Assembly: GCA_963457665.1 (NCBI GenBank)
Contig: OY735237.1
Location: 3,615,322 to 3,679,321 of the forward strand
Source of the DNA: Thysanoteuthis rhombus
Lineage: Eukaryota > Mollusca > Cephalopoda > Oegopsida > Thysanoteuthidae
Length of the DNA: 64,000 nt
Reading direction: 5' to 3'
Numbering within the stretch: the stretch's first letter is position 1; the number at the start of each line of letters is the position of its first letter. A program made the translations under genes and the position numbers. Below, one piece after another: positions 35,201-44,960 of this stretch. The notes beneath the pieces are model-generated. The model saw only the letters and a list, made by a program, of their open reading frames with translations, had not been told where the DNA came from and did no database searches.

Positions 35201-35405
35201 TGTGTAAGTCGTGTGCATGTATGTGTGAATCTAATGATAACCTTGTGGATATCTTCCTTCCTGTATCTCGTATTATTCATCCATTTTGTCTTAATGTTCC
35301 TATTATTTCCCTTCTGACTGTGAACGATTATCCAAATTCCAGTCTTAAATCTTCTTCTCTTTCCAGGTTGTTGACAGACTGGGTGAATCAAACTCAATGG
35401 TATAG
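24369..35405 (+). CDS. GOLT1B: GOLT1B / GOT1, vesicle transport protein (5 coding exons, 138 aa)
   Basis: The spliced product is 138 aa, the same length as human GOLT1B. It starts MMEITDCQKIGVGLAGFGV and ends LPGINSVVDRLGESNSMV. Got1 proteins are tetraspan membrane proteins of the early Golgi that support ER-to-Golgi and COPII-dependent transport. Hydrophobic segments lie at about residues 10-30, 39-53, 69-88 and 89-108. Family hallmarks are GLERTFRFFFQ (52-62), KATGFF, VGWP and RRVPVVGTILNLPG. Exons: 24369-24393, 27476-27567, 30454-30632, 32095-32176, 35367-35405. Introns are 3082, 2886, 1462 and 3190 bp with phases 1, 0, 2, 0; all are GT-AG. The start is chosen by homology of the MxxxTDxQKIG N-terminus; ATG 24372 is an equally possible initiator. 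Residue 99 is Ser, encoded by a codon split over intron 3 (AG|T), where the human protein has Arg. Confidence 0.96.
24586..24815. repeat. Inverted repeat in GOLT1B intron 1
   Basis: Left arm 24586-24647 (GATGGCCCCGATTGTGAAGG .. CTCAATGTTAAAAACGGTGC) and right arm 24758-24815 (GCGCCGTTTTTAACATCGAG .. AATATTGGGGCCACCTCGG) are imperfect complements with a ~110-bp AT-rich spacer. The arms are more GC-rich than the intron around them. MITE-like, no reading frame. Confidence 0.65.
25179..25216. repeat. (CA)n(TA)n microsatellite in GOLT1B intron 1
   Basis: ACACACACACA runs into a TA tract with one AATA interruption. Confidence 0.8.
25540..26215 (+). mobile_element. Degenerate mariner (irritans-like), internally deleted, copy 2
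   Basis: The N-terminal piece reads MVSDQELRLMIFKYDFKLGH then IAAQAADSVNQAF, matching the mariner LYEFKLGHKAAEAARNIN block. After stops and frameshifts, 'VPLELNE' and the C-terminal piece 'LSLTVSKLKELGSEVREHPQ', 'YSPDIIDYHLIKHFELIC', 'FIEFLTRKP' appear. The DD-D core is absent. It sits in GOLT1B intron 1 in sense orientation and shares its deletion pattern with 15250-15870. Confidence 0.8.
26709..27225. repeat. Diverged inverted repeat in GOLT1B intron 1
   Basis: 26709-26775 (CAAATTGATTCAAGGGAAAA, TTTTCGGATTATGAAATAAT, CAAAATTTGATTTGCGC) is complementary, with mismatches and small gaps, to 27165-27225 (AAATTTTTTGATTACGG.., CTGAAAATTTGCGCTTTGAA, TCAATTTTTGGGCCCAG). It could be an old MITE. 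Confidence 0.45.
27476..27567 (+). CDS. GOLT1B: GOLT1B exon 2
   Basis: Completes K9 and encodes residues 10-39 (IGVGLAGFGVMFLFLGVLFI..FGN), the first membrane segment. The acceptor TTTTCTTTTGTAG ends at 27475; the donor AAC|GTAAGT is at 27568, phase 0. Confidence 0.95.
28041..28078. repeat. (TA)n microsatellite, GOLT1B intron 2
   Basis: About 38 bp of TA with one imperfection. Similar runs lie at 28492-28529, 29189-29222 and 30184-30202 in the same intron, and a 15-nt C run lies at 28760-28774. Confidence 0.8.
29225..29370 (+). repeat. Dispersed repeat family I (GOLT1B intron 2)
   Basis: 'CACTGTCTGTTTGTCTG', 'ATCTCCAAAAGTC' and 'AATGAAATTTGCTTG' recall a very common invertebrate repeat (..ATCTC.AAAACTA..GATTTT.ATGAAATTTGG). 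Related, diverged stretches lie at 42490-42620 and 57225-57450. It follows a TA tract directly, as such elements often do. Confidence 0.45.
30454..30632 (+). CDS. GOLT1B: GOLT1B exon 3
   Basis: Encodes residues 40-98 (ILFICGLGCVIGLERTFRFF .. CLEMYGFFLLF), including the conserved GLERTFRFFFQ loop and the VGWP turn. The acceptor TTTTTCCCGTTAG ends at 30453; the donor TTTAG|GTGAGT is at 30633, phase 2. Confidence 0.96.
31140..31330 (-). repeat. Dispersed repeat family J (GOLT1B intron 3)
   Basis: The order 'GACTTGACTTTGTTCCCC', 'CAATCCTCACTAAAT', 'GATTTGAAATCACAACC' and AAGTGATT matches a copy at 51535-51720 (GACTTTGTTTACCACTG, 'CAATCTTCACCAAATTTAGG', 'GATTTGAAATCATGACC', TAGTGATT). Orientation is nominal. 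Confidence 0.45.
31505..31685 (-). repeat. Family A copy 3, reverse, in GOLT1B intron 3
   Basis: TTAGTGATCACTGCCCAAC, 'TTGATCTCCTACAACATTGC', 'ATGCAGCCAAAAGATGTTGG' and 'ACTAACTAACCAGACC' are the complements of the family A 5' landmarks. 5' half only. Confidence 0.75.
32095..32176 (+). CDS. GOLT1B: GOLT1B exon 4
   Basis: Completes residue 99 (Ser) and encodes GFFPVAVNFLRRVPVVGTIL NLPGINS (100-126). The acceptor CTGTCTCTCTCTACAG ends at 32094; the donor TCT|GTAAGT is at 32177, phase 0. Confidence 0.95.
33083..35165 (+). repeat. 2.1-kb UG-rich minisatellite in GOLT1B intron 4
   Basis: Array of the order of 80 units, each (TG)5-10 followed by TAGGTCTTATTT, unit length about 21-33 bp. A homogeneous sub-block (34733-35065) uses a 27-bp GTGTGCG-containing unit. 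A distinctive unit with GTAAGTCTTATTTAAG recurs at 33645, 34048 and 34639, showing higher-order duplication. Where the period is a multiple of three, both strands stay open (CVCVGLI repeats on +, THTHTNKTY repeats on -); these frames are composition artefacts. A degenerate tail continues to about 35226. The array ends ~200 bp before the last GOLT1B exon. Confidence 0.95.
35367..35405 (+). CDS. GOLT1B: GOLT1B exon 5 (coding part)
   Basis: Encodes VVDRLGESNSMV and the TAG stop at 35403-35405; the conserved GES(N)xMV tail is typical of the family. The acceptor TTCTTCTCTTTCCAG ends at 35366. The 3' UTR end is unknown: no AATAAA was found in the first ~1.2 kb, only an ATTAAA near 36347. Confidence 0.95.
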   Translation, partial: VVDRLGESNSMV

Positions 35406-38400
35406 TTAAGCATCTGCCTTTTTGTCCTCATCAATACCTTTTTTTTTTCCTTCTCTCATTTGTTCAACTCAACAAAACAAAATCTCCCCCAAAACTAATG
35501 GATCTATATTTGCATGCATTAATCCCCGAAATCTTTCTTCTTAACCTCGTTGGCTACATTGCAGGACGGTGGTCCCTTTGGGGGGGGGGCAATGTTTGGT
35601 TTTTATTTTTTGTTTTTTTTTCCCCCCATGAAAACTTCTTTGAAATCACGTCTCGAGGGGCAAGATGTTTCCTGGTGTCGGCACCGAAAATCCACAAAAG
35701 TTGACTTTGCTAAACCAAATATGGTACCTCCAATTCCTGTTAGTGAACAGCAGCTACTAACAAAAGTCAAGCATTAACCTTTGGCACTCTGCAATCTTTT
35801 TCAAGGGCGCCAAGATTTTGTGCGTTTAGTATATTTGAAAACCTGTAAGTTGTGTGTCTGTTAATGTATGACTGAAATTGACAACGTGACTGCGCTATTC
35901 AAACACAGTTTTGTTTGGCAAACGCATTCGTCTACAATGGCAGGATAAAGTTTTTGCTTCGCTAACAAGGTTGCTTACTGAGTGCAAAAGGTTAAGCTAA
36001 ATGCACCCCCCCCTCAACTCATATTGTTAATATGCTTTTTTTTTTCTGAAAACTTTCAAACTTCTTTATTTGATGTCATGTAACCCCCCCCCTCCCCGGG
36101 GTTCAAACCTTGATCCTAACATTTATTGTCCAGAGCTTGAAGAGGAGTTGAAAAACAAAACTGGACGATGAATGAGAATTCAGGGAAATGCATTTTTTTC
36201 TCTTTAAAGGGGGGGGGGGCTCATCCCTCATCATATACAGGAAACATTGTCTTCCGATCACATTAAGCAATTATAAAAAAAATTTTTTTGATAAGGACAT
36301 AAAAAAGTTGAAACTATTAACAGCTATTTTGATGCTGATCATCTGAATTAAACTCTTGTACAATTTTTTTTTTTTTACCCGAGTGGAGGAATTGTCATAA
36401 ATTGTTCTGTATAGAAGATATACTATTTCCTTTTTTTTTTTTTTTTTTTTGACATTGTTATATTTTACTGAACCATGACCCATCGCTTTGCTAATGGTTA
36501 TCAGGTTATCATAAGTGTATAATAGGCTTGGCTGATGGCTACCACAGATACTATAAGTGTGACAGATACGGCTCTTATTCTTTTCTCAATTGTAATCTGA
36601 GAAAGACTTCTTTGGTGAAAGTTTCCAAAAGATGTATTTGGAATATGAGACTAGATGAAGAGAAAAAAAATGATTTCTTTATCTCTTGATTCACGAGTTG
36701 ATAATTTTGTTTCCAGTTCATGTTTGTCCCATCCGGTTCTCTTGCCTCTTGATACAAATCGTCCAAATGTCTCCATGGAAAAAAGTTTGGGTTTAGGGAG
36801 AGAGACATGTAAGGGAAAATGGAGGCTGAAACAAAGCCTAGGTCCTCAAAACGGTTTGATTCCAAAGGGCATTTGGTGGGTGGGTGTGGGTGGGGCGTTA
36901 AGGGTCATAGTCTTGCAAGTCACAGGTTGTGAATTCATTTCCTCACTAAGCGCTCCATCCAGGCTAACCTTGTGCCACTAGATCAAAATCAAGATTTTTT
37001 TATTTTGGGATTTTTTTAAATTTTTTTTTTTGAAAACCAGTTCTTTGAGACTTCTGTTGCTGTTAAAAGAAGGTCATTTGGAATGATTAAGTTTCCCATA
37101 CTTAGCTTTTTTTTTCTTTCTGAATATCGAAAGAAACACTGAACATTTGTTGGTGGCCCCAAAAGTAGGACCCCCTCCCTGGTCAACCCCCTCCCCCAAT
37201 TCTTGGTTGCCGTCCAAGATTGATTTTTGAAGTTTCAAGGATTTCTCTTGATGTTGTAAAATGAACTTTTATTCCCATGCCCCCCCCTCACTATAAGAAC
37301 CCCTGAACGAGCGAAGTTGTCCTCATCTTCGATGTTGTGTTTTCTCAGCCTCCAATCCTGGAAGAATCGGCCGTTCATTGACGCTCATGTCCATCCGTCC
37401 TCATTCGACCATTTCTCCCGCTTTTTTTTTTTTTTTTTTTTTTGTCTCTTTCCTTCCGTAAAAACTCATTTTGGCAATTCCATCGACAACATGTCACAAA
37501 GACTTTGGGAAATCAATCCTTCAAAGTCTACCCCCACCCCCAAGGATCTAATGGATGCACGAATCTTCAACAGCTTTTTGAATTTTGCTCAGGAATCTGT
37601 TGCAATTGTTCGATTGGAGGGAGGAAGGGGGGGGTCATCTCCCCCCCCTCCCCCCTCAACATACTTGAGTGTCTCTTACATTGTCAAAAAGTAATTTTGA
37701 AGAAGGAGTTCTGATGAAATGTGTATTCCAGGTTTTGGAAAAAGTTTACAAATGCAGACAAGTTTTAAAAAGTTTGGGAGAAAATTTCAATCTGGATGAG
37801 GTGACCGTCACGAATTACTGTATTCGTTGGCCTTAAGGATGCCGTGGTCTCGAAGACACACCCCAATTTAGATTTGGAACTAAAACAGGAAGAGACATAA
37901 AATTAAGGACATGGCTATTTCACCTTCTGAACATGTTTCTTGGGTGTTTTAATGAAATGTAGATCTTCTTGACCCCTTATAGTCGATATTTTTTCTTTTC
38001 CTCTTACAATACAGAGAAATGGTAAGTTTACACCTAACCTATTAATAAGTACCTTTGTTAGGACTGCTTCCTACACTATGATACTCCGGTTATTTTCATT
38101 ATTTATAATACTTTTGTTTATTTACTATTTTATACTATACCAAGTACATTTTATCCAGAAAAGTTGAGATTAACTATCATCTATCTCTTGATGTTAAGAG
38201 AAGCACATGAAAAAAAGTAACTGTAGGCCTATAGGGCCTAGGATAAATTTTCAAGCTTTTCAGGCGGAAAAAAAATAGTGTCTCAGGCGCCAAGAAATAC
38301 TGCAATTTAACGCATGGAAATATTTTTTAATTAGGGAAAGAAGTTGTTTATTCCACCATGCAAGTGTTTTGTCATAAGTTGCTCTGATGTGAAGTTGCCT

Positions 38401-38898
38401 ATTAACAGACACCCAAAAGAATTTTTTAGAATCTCTTTGTAAGATTTGTCTGTATTTTTTTTCTTTTTCTTTGTACAACTTCAAGAAAATGCTGTTGAAA
38501 ATTCTCAAAAAGCTCTTGACAATGTGGGACTGTGAAATTTTTTTTTTTTCTCCCCCTAAAAGAGTAGAATGAAGTTATTTCCTTGCGAGAATTTTTCTAA
38601 GACTTCCAAATTTTGATACACCAATTCCAAATTTTATTTTGACTTTTCAGATTTGACACGTTTCATTGTCAATTTAAAAAAAAAAAAAAAGAAAAAAATT
38701 TTCATCATGAATCATATTGTGAATATGACTTATCTAAATCTTAAGAGAGCATTGTCTTAACTGAAAGAAAAGTTGGTAATGAGAATTGATAATGTTTTAG
38801 CTGATTGTGTCTTTTGCTAGGTCTCCTTTGTTGTTAGGTCAGTCTTGCTCGTAAGGTAAATAAGCAAAAGTGACCAAATAATTCTGTTCAGGGTTGCT
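35406..38898. other. GOLT1B 3' region and flank; no confident gene
   Basis: Homopolymer-rich (runs of 7-21 G, C, T or A at about 35580, 35620, 36065, 36210, 36430, 37420, 37640). A frame at 35550-35777 after an acceptor-like TACATTGCAG ends ..PIPVSEQQLLTKVKH and is the only part with mild protein-like character, but no family is recognised and it spans homopolymers. The frame at 36655-36981 covers a SINE-like stretch. AATAAA hexamers first appear near 40078 and 40103. Confidence 0.4.
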
Positions 38899-39122
38899 AG
38901 ATTGGGATACAAGGGGAGATAATCGAATGTTTATCTACGAGTTACCAAACACAGGCATTGTAATCACATCGGATTTGGAAGTCAGGTGAATCTGAGACAG
39001 ATTTTATCAAGATGCTGGTATTGAATCTCTGCCTCCAGATCCATTTGATTTCTGAATTCAACACTATTCCAATGCCTGTGCTGGATATAATGTTTGCATT
39101 ATCTCCCCTTGGAACCTAATCT
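38899..39122. repeat. Foldback (long inverted repeat), arms about 105 bp
   Basis: Left arm 38899-39008 and right arm 39017-39122 are imperfect complements across almost their whole length. Anchors: CAAGGGGAGATAAT pairs with ATTATCTCCCCTTG, and ACACAGGCATTG pairs with CAATGCCTGTG. The turn is around GATGCTGG. No reading frame. Confidence 0.75.
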
Positions 39123-41239
39123 GACAATTCTGTCTGATAACTTAATCAGAAATTCTTAATCATTACTTGTAATTGGCGTTTTAATTGTTTTCCTCAAGTT
39201 GAAGTAAGGTTTTTCATAAGATTTAATTTACCAATTATTGATTAGTTAAAAAGAATTCCTTTTTGGATGAAAACTTCAGAGTTCGATTACCATATTTCCT
39301 GGCCTCATGGATGAACCCCAATTTTGAAGGCAAATCTTGAAAACATAAAATGAAGATCTCGGCACTTTTATTTGTGCTTACCAGAATCTTGTATGGGTGG
39401 CTTAATAGTTATGTGTAGATTCTGTAGATCTAATCACTGATCAACTGAATAGAACCAAAACAGATGGTGGATGAATGATTACAATAGTCTGATTCTAATA
39501 AGATCTACCACTAAACCATTTTGAAATATAGTTTTAGTCCTTTTGTTCCTTAATGAACTTCCGTTGAAGACAAGGTCGTTTGAGGAGTGAAGATGGCCAG
39601 AAATATTGACAAGCAACAACTAGATTACTTCTACTCTGTCAACTCATCAACTGTATTTTTGTGATTTCATTTCTTCTTGAGAATTTTGTTTATTTCATAT
39701 TTATCAAATATAATACCGTTTAGTATCGATTACCTTTCTTCGGATTTAGGATAGGATTAGTAATCTTTGCTTTGTAGGATGAGGGGTTCATTTTCGAGAC
39801 TCATTTCGGGGCCGGGGGGGGTAGTGTCTTTGACGCCGAGAAATATAGTATGTTATGTAACCAACCTTAATGTATGATATATATCTGGGATTCTCAACAT
39901 AGAGGCCAGGACCGCTCTTTAGGCTTACATAAGATTATTGAGGGCTACAGAAATATTTGATTATCTTCTTTGAAAGAAAAGACGTAGCCTTTCTGGTGCT
40001 CATTGTAAAATGGTTCTGTGCCATTCATTAAATATTTTTAAAATGGATTTTGTTTTTTTCCTATATTCATTCTTGAAAATAAATCTATTTTTTCCTCTTA
40101 ATAAACACTGTAAAACTCGGAGATTTGTAATATGATGCGATTTTTGACATCTTTTTGGTAGTTATTTTTTTTTTTCATGTTTTGGTTACTGGTGTATTAC
40201 GGCTAAAACCTAAAGTCTTAATACCTATATCTTTTATAACACAGAGTGAATAGTTGCGGAGAATTTGTCTCATCAATGTCACAAATTTCAAAAAGTTTGA
40301 GAAGACCCGATATATATGTATATAATGACAGAAATTTTTTTTCTTTGTTTTATTATGAAATCTTATGATTCTTTTGGAAATTTTCTACAAATTGAATTTA
40401 AAGAAGGCACATTTCCAATTTGATAAAAAAAAAAAAGATTCTTTGCATACATAAACTGAAGATCCAAATCCCCCCACCCCCCTTTCCTTTCACCTGTAAC
40501 GACTGACCAAGTGTTAAAAGAAAAATCTGATGACCAAGTCACCATTCTGTAACTTAAGATCCGGGGCAAAAAAGGAAAAGAAAATCCAAAGTGCATTTAA
40601 TGTAGAGATCCCTGTGGATCCATCTGAGAAATGCTCTACTTTGGGCGACAAAAGACTTTATTCGGACAAGATTATTGCTTGCAATAACTTTTGTAAATAT
40701 CCAAAAAATATGCAAAAAGAATTTATTGAATTAAAATGGGGAAAAATATTCTGGAAAAAAAAAAAAAATTTTTTTATTCATTTTATTTTCTCTTTGCGTT
40801 TAATTTATTTGTATTTACTCAAATGCTTGATTAATCTGTTTTCAATTTCATTTGTCAGTTAGTGGGGTTAAGTACAATTCAGTGCCACCTTTCCAGAGTG
40901 TCTCCCAGCACTTAGACATTTTGGCACAGGAATCGGTTATTTGACTTTTATTCATTGATTTATTTATTTTAATTTTTTTTATTTCAAATAATTTTTTAAA
41001 ATATTGTAAAACCGTTTTTAAATTTAATTTTGCTTGAATTTTAGTTTTACTACTGTTATTGGAAGTTTTATTTTTTTTTTGATTTGTGGTTTACAAAATT
41101 CAGTAGGAAACAATTGTGAACTTTCCCGTCTTTAATACAAGCAGGGTATCTGGATCAGTGGATGCAGTACCCTAATTAAATGATCTATAAGGACAGATAT
41201 TATCATATTTGTATATTATTCATATGTGTGTATTCAATG
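39123..41239. other. No gene seen
   Basis: AT-rich with poly-T and poly-A tracts. AATAAA hexamers at about 40078 and 40103 could serve a very long GOLT1B 3' UTR, but that is speculative. Frames at 40363-40862 are low-complexity. Confidence 0.4.
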
Positions 41240-41700
41240 AGCCAAAGCATTATGACCAGTGACGTGTGGCAAAGATGACAGCTACCATCTCATAACAATT
41301 GCGCATGTCAGGGTCAGAGGTATATAAGCAGATAAGCTGACCTTGAGTGTCTTATTTTGATGTTTCAAAACATCAAAATGTCAGTTATTGGCAAGAAGAA
41401 AGATTTTTAGAGACTTAGCTGAAGGCCATCATTATGGCCAGAAGACTAGGTCAGAGCTTTTAGTAATGGCTCAGCTTGTGGTATGCCCATGTTGAGTGGC
41501 AGTGATCTGAGGAGGGAAAAATCACCAACCATTGACATGCCATCATGGCCAAGATGATACAAGAAGTGAACGGAGAGTACCCCGCTAAGTAGAACCCAAC
41601 TGAAAACCTACCGTGGCACAAATTGCAAATAGCTTTAATATTGCAATGCCAACATTGAAATTCAGGGAGAATTTTGGGAGGTATTGGGTGGACTAACAAA
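41240..41700. mobile_element. Possible DNA-transposon relic
   Basis: The edge 'GAGCCAAAGCATTATGACCA' resembles a terminal sequence seen in dispersed animal DNA elements, and the downstream text (CAGCTACCATCTCATAAC.., 'GGCCAGAAGACTAGGTCAGA') looks like decayed coding sequence without an intact frame. A perfect hairpin ATTTTGATGTTT/AAACATCAAAAT lies at 41354-41379. Superfamily not assignable. Confidence 0.3.
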
Positions 41701-41809
41701 CAAACCCACTAACATGGGTGAATCCATAACCTCTGTCCAACTTTGCAGATATAAGCATCTATCAAATCACTGTAGCCCCACAAATGGCCTTCCCAACCTA
41801 CCAGTTAAG

Positions 41810-42110
41810 TGGGCTACAGTTTCTTCTCTCTTTGTTTGTCTTGTGTGTATCTCCGGTCACTCCCAGTAAGATTTTTGGGGCTATACTTTGAAAATTTCAA
41901 TGAGTACATCACTAGGCCCAATTTAAAAACTTTTTCTTTCCCCCCCACCTCCAAGTGCTTTTTGGGTCTCATGATCGTTTTGGGACCAACAATACCCAAA
42001 TCTTGTGCTGGTATTTTTTAAAATTTTTATATATAGATAAAGGGTCTATTTTTTCAGTTCTGGTACACGCTCAGTCTATGGTGATTCCTTCATGCGAAGG
42101 ACGGATATTG
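41810..42110 (+). repeat. Dispersed repeat family G, copy 2
   Basis: 'CAGTTTCTTCTCTCTTTGTT', 'GGGGCTATACTTTGAAAATT', 'TGTGCTGGTATTTTTTAAAA', one ATAGATAAAGGGTCTATTTTTT-like unit, then 'GTACACGCTCAGTCTATGGT'. It lacks the tandem array found in copy 1. Confidence 0.7.
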
Positions 42111-42756
42111 TTACATTATAGCAAAGTAATGAACAGTCAAACATACATATGCTAATGAACAGTGACTTTTTTAGCTTCTCTGTCCATGGACTCTTCCACT
42201 TTGAGGTAACAAGTTAGGTAATGAAAATATCTCTGCTCACCATTTAAAACAATGTTCTCTTCCACTTGAAATTTTATTTGTAAGTGAAGGAAGTTATTTT
42301 TAATGCAGTAACTTTTTAAGAAATCCATAAGACATAAACATTTATTTGCACTATCAACAGCTTTGAAGTAGTGAACTTTATTTAGTCTTATAGTATGAGA
42401 ATGGGAAGAAACCTCTTGAACTCCACAGAAACACAGGTAGACATTTTTACCAAATGAATAACAGCCTCCAATATGTAAAAATTATGTATAAAGTTGTGAT
42501 GCATGTATGTTTGTACCTCAATAACTCAAGAACTATGCATCCAAGACAAAAAATAAAACTATAATCAAATTCAGCACATCTTAGTCTATGTTTAGCAAAC
42601 TTTTTTTTTACATTGAATTTAGAAGAAAAAATGTCTTAAATACAGGAATGAGCTGAAAACCACTTTAAAAAAATTTTATTAAGTGTTTTTTCAAACTAGA
42701 ATTCAATATTCACAGGGAATAAGTTGGTCATTGCGAAATGACCATCGAAATGATAC
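42111..42756. other. No gene; family I patch
   Basis: 42490-42620 ('CTCAATAACTCAAGAACTAT') resembles family I. Otherwise featureless AT-rich DNA. Confidence 0.4.
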
Positions 42757-43115
42757 ACGTCTGGTTAGTCTCTCAAAAGAAACTGTCATGCAACCAGTTT
42801 TCTGACGGTATGCCATGTTGGGGATGATCAATGAATAAGTTTCTCCCCCTGCTGTTTTTGGCCACTGATCGCTAAGAAAATCTTAATTTTCAATTAAAAA
42901 AACAGGCAGACACAAACTAAGGGATCACTTTAACATAAGCCCACATTTCAAATGGAACCCTCCCCAAAAGAGCCCATTTGGGGGGAAGGGTATTAAAAGA
43001 CAATTTTTTTCTAGACATAAGGAGCAAATGTTTAAAATTACATCCCTCTATACTTGTGATAAATACATACATAACCAGCCAAACCTACTGAAAAACTAAA
43101 AGAAAACTATGTTGA
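42757..43115 (+). repeat. Family A copy 4
   Basis: 'GTCTGGTTAGTCTCTCAAAA', 'GAAACTGTCATGCAACCAG', 'CCATGTTGGGGATGATCAAT', 'GGCAGACACAAACTAAGGGA' and 'ACATAACCAGCCAAACC'. Nearly full length. Confidence 0.8.
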
Positions 43116-43888
43116 CGGTTTCTAATATAAAACTTACTGATATAAGAATTTCGTTTCGGAGAAACTTTTTAAAAAAGAGATTGATTTCATTTGAATATCA
43201 AAAGCATGTATAAAATTGTCCTCAAATTTAGTGATAAAAAACTTATTCTAATTTTAATACTATAACATTATTGAAAAAAATATTTAAGATCAATAAGAAA
43301 AATTTTTGCTACATTAGAAATCTATCACAAAAATAAGAAGAAAAAGACATAACGACTTTGATTGTAATATAAGAAAATACTTACAATAATAAGAGTAATA
43401 CTATGATTCAAGCTAAAAACTATTGAAGTCAAAATTCTAAGAAATGGTCTTAAAATGAAACAGTAAAGAAGAGATTAATACATTTGAATATTACAAACAT
43501 ATACAAAATGTATTTGTCTTTGAATTAGGCTCTAATTCTCCAATGAAGAAACAGTGGTATTGAATTGGGACTTCCTCCAATCTGTATGTGTGTGTGTGTG
43601 CACACATGTACTTGTGATTTCCCTGGGTTAAGCAAAACCTGTATTAGGAATGTTTGACAACCAGCTGCCCTTCCTGTTTCTCCAAGTATTGTGAGCAGCT
43701 TCTAATGATAGCTGTAGACAAACGTCCTCTGTAACACTATTAGTGTGTAAGGGAGAGAGAGGAAGAGGGGCAGAGCGATACTTTGATAATGGCCGGCTTC
43801 AAAACAAAGGCTGAATGCTGTTTTCACCTATTTTCATGAAAGCAAAAAGTGGTGTATACCAAAGTTTCAAAATGTAATGGACATTTTC

Positions 43889-43934
<46 letters not shown>

Positions 43935-44799
43935 TACACATATTTCTTGGCTGATGCCCTCAAAATACCTGTTTCTTAGCACCTGAAGGTCAAGTTGTGA
44001 GGAGGAGTTAGTCAACCCTCATGAACCGTTGTTTGGTAAGCTATTTGATCCTCAAACATTTTTTTCTGAAAGATATTTACCTAATGATAAAGTGAGTCTT
44101 ACCAATCATAGCATCTTATCAGCCAGGAAATACAGTATACACGAGGTTACCTAAATGATTTTTTCCCCTCACACCCATTGTATATGTTGATGGTCACATC
44201 TAAGTTCCTCTGTTAATTGACTGCTTTCCACAAGTTCCTTCATGAATTTCTGCTTCCAAATTGTTTCTTCGATCAACCAAATGGTGTGCAGGACTTGAAT
44301 AGCAGTACAGGTCTTTTGGAAACCCTTCACCAACTACATTACCACACTTGGAGAGCTGTCTGCGAATATGAGCGAAAGAAATTCACATCACTAATGGGAA
44401 CCAGTTTAATATAGTGAGAGCTGTAATTGTCTATATGGCTAGAAATATTGCCAGATATATTCGAATGAGAGAGATCTTTAGAATACAGATATATTTTGAA
44501 GGAACTCTTGTGATCTATACGCAGCACAAATTTTTCTTGGGTGCCTCCTGTAGAGAGACAGTAACCAAGCTGGTGTAGTGAGTTCAATCCTCATTGGGTG
44601 CCCTACTGTTACAGCGTCCTGTTGGACTGAGCTAACTTTAATGAATATCGTTTATAAAAGAATGTGTTGTGGAGGAATGGTTGTTGGACAGCTATTTAGT
44701 TTCTAGACTCACAATCCGTTGCTTTGTGACCCACGATGGTGTTTTTGTACCAAAATAAGATTTGTAAATCTCTCTCCTCATATATTTGGATGTACAGGT
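43116..44799. other. No gene; microsatellites
   Basis: GTGTGTGTGTGTGCACACATG near 43590 and (TA)n at 43892-43930. 'GTAGTGAGTTCAATCCTCAT' near 44576 is B-box-like. No supported coding region. Confidence 0.45.
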
Positions 44800-44960
44800 T
44801 TCCCACTTTATCCAAAGATAGAGCGTTCCTATGAAAAACATTTTGTAAACTGAGATGGCATGAAGTGAAAAGGCAATTACCATTAATTTATGTGGGAATA
44901 ATTCTTGAGCACTCCAAAAATAGTGATAATGCTTAGCAGGATTCATTATTTAGGCTGAGT
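44800..44960. repeat. Probable short dispersed repeat
   Basis: 'GAGCGTTCCTATGAAAAACA' with 'GTAAACTGAGATGGCATGAA' resembles a widespread invertebrate repeat motif (gcgttcctatgaaa..cgtaa..ctgag). Only one copy was seen in this window, so the call rests on general familiarity. Confidence 0.3.

Noticed and set aside
33608..35218. Several long ORFs (113-190 codons) on both strands across the UG array, e.g. repeated CVCVGLI or THTHTNKTY
   Set aside because: They are produced by a tandem repeat whose period is often a multiple of three and which lacks stops. There is no domain, start context or independent support, and the region is an intron.
36271..36483. Lys-rich - strand ORF
   Set aside because: It depends on poly-T tracts; no other evidence of coding.
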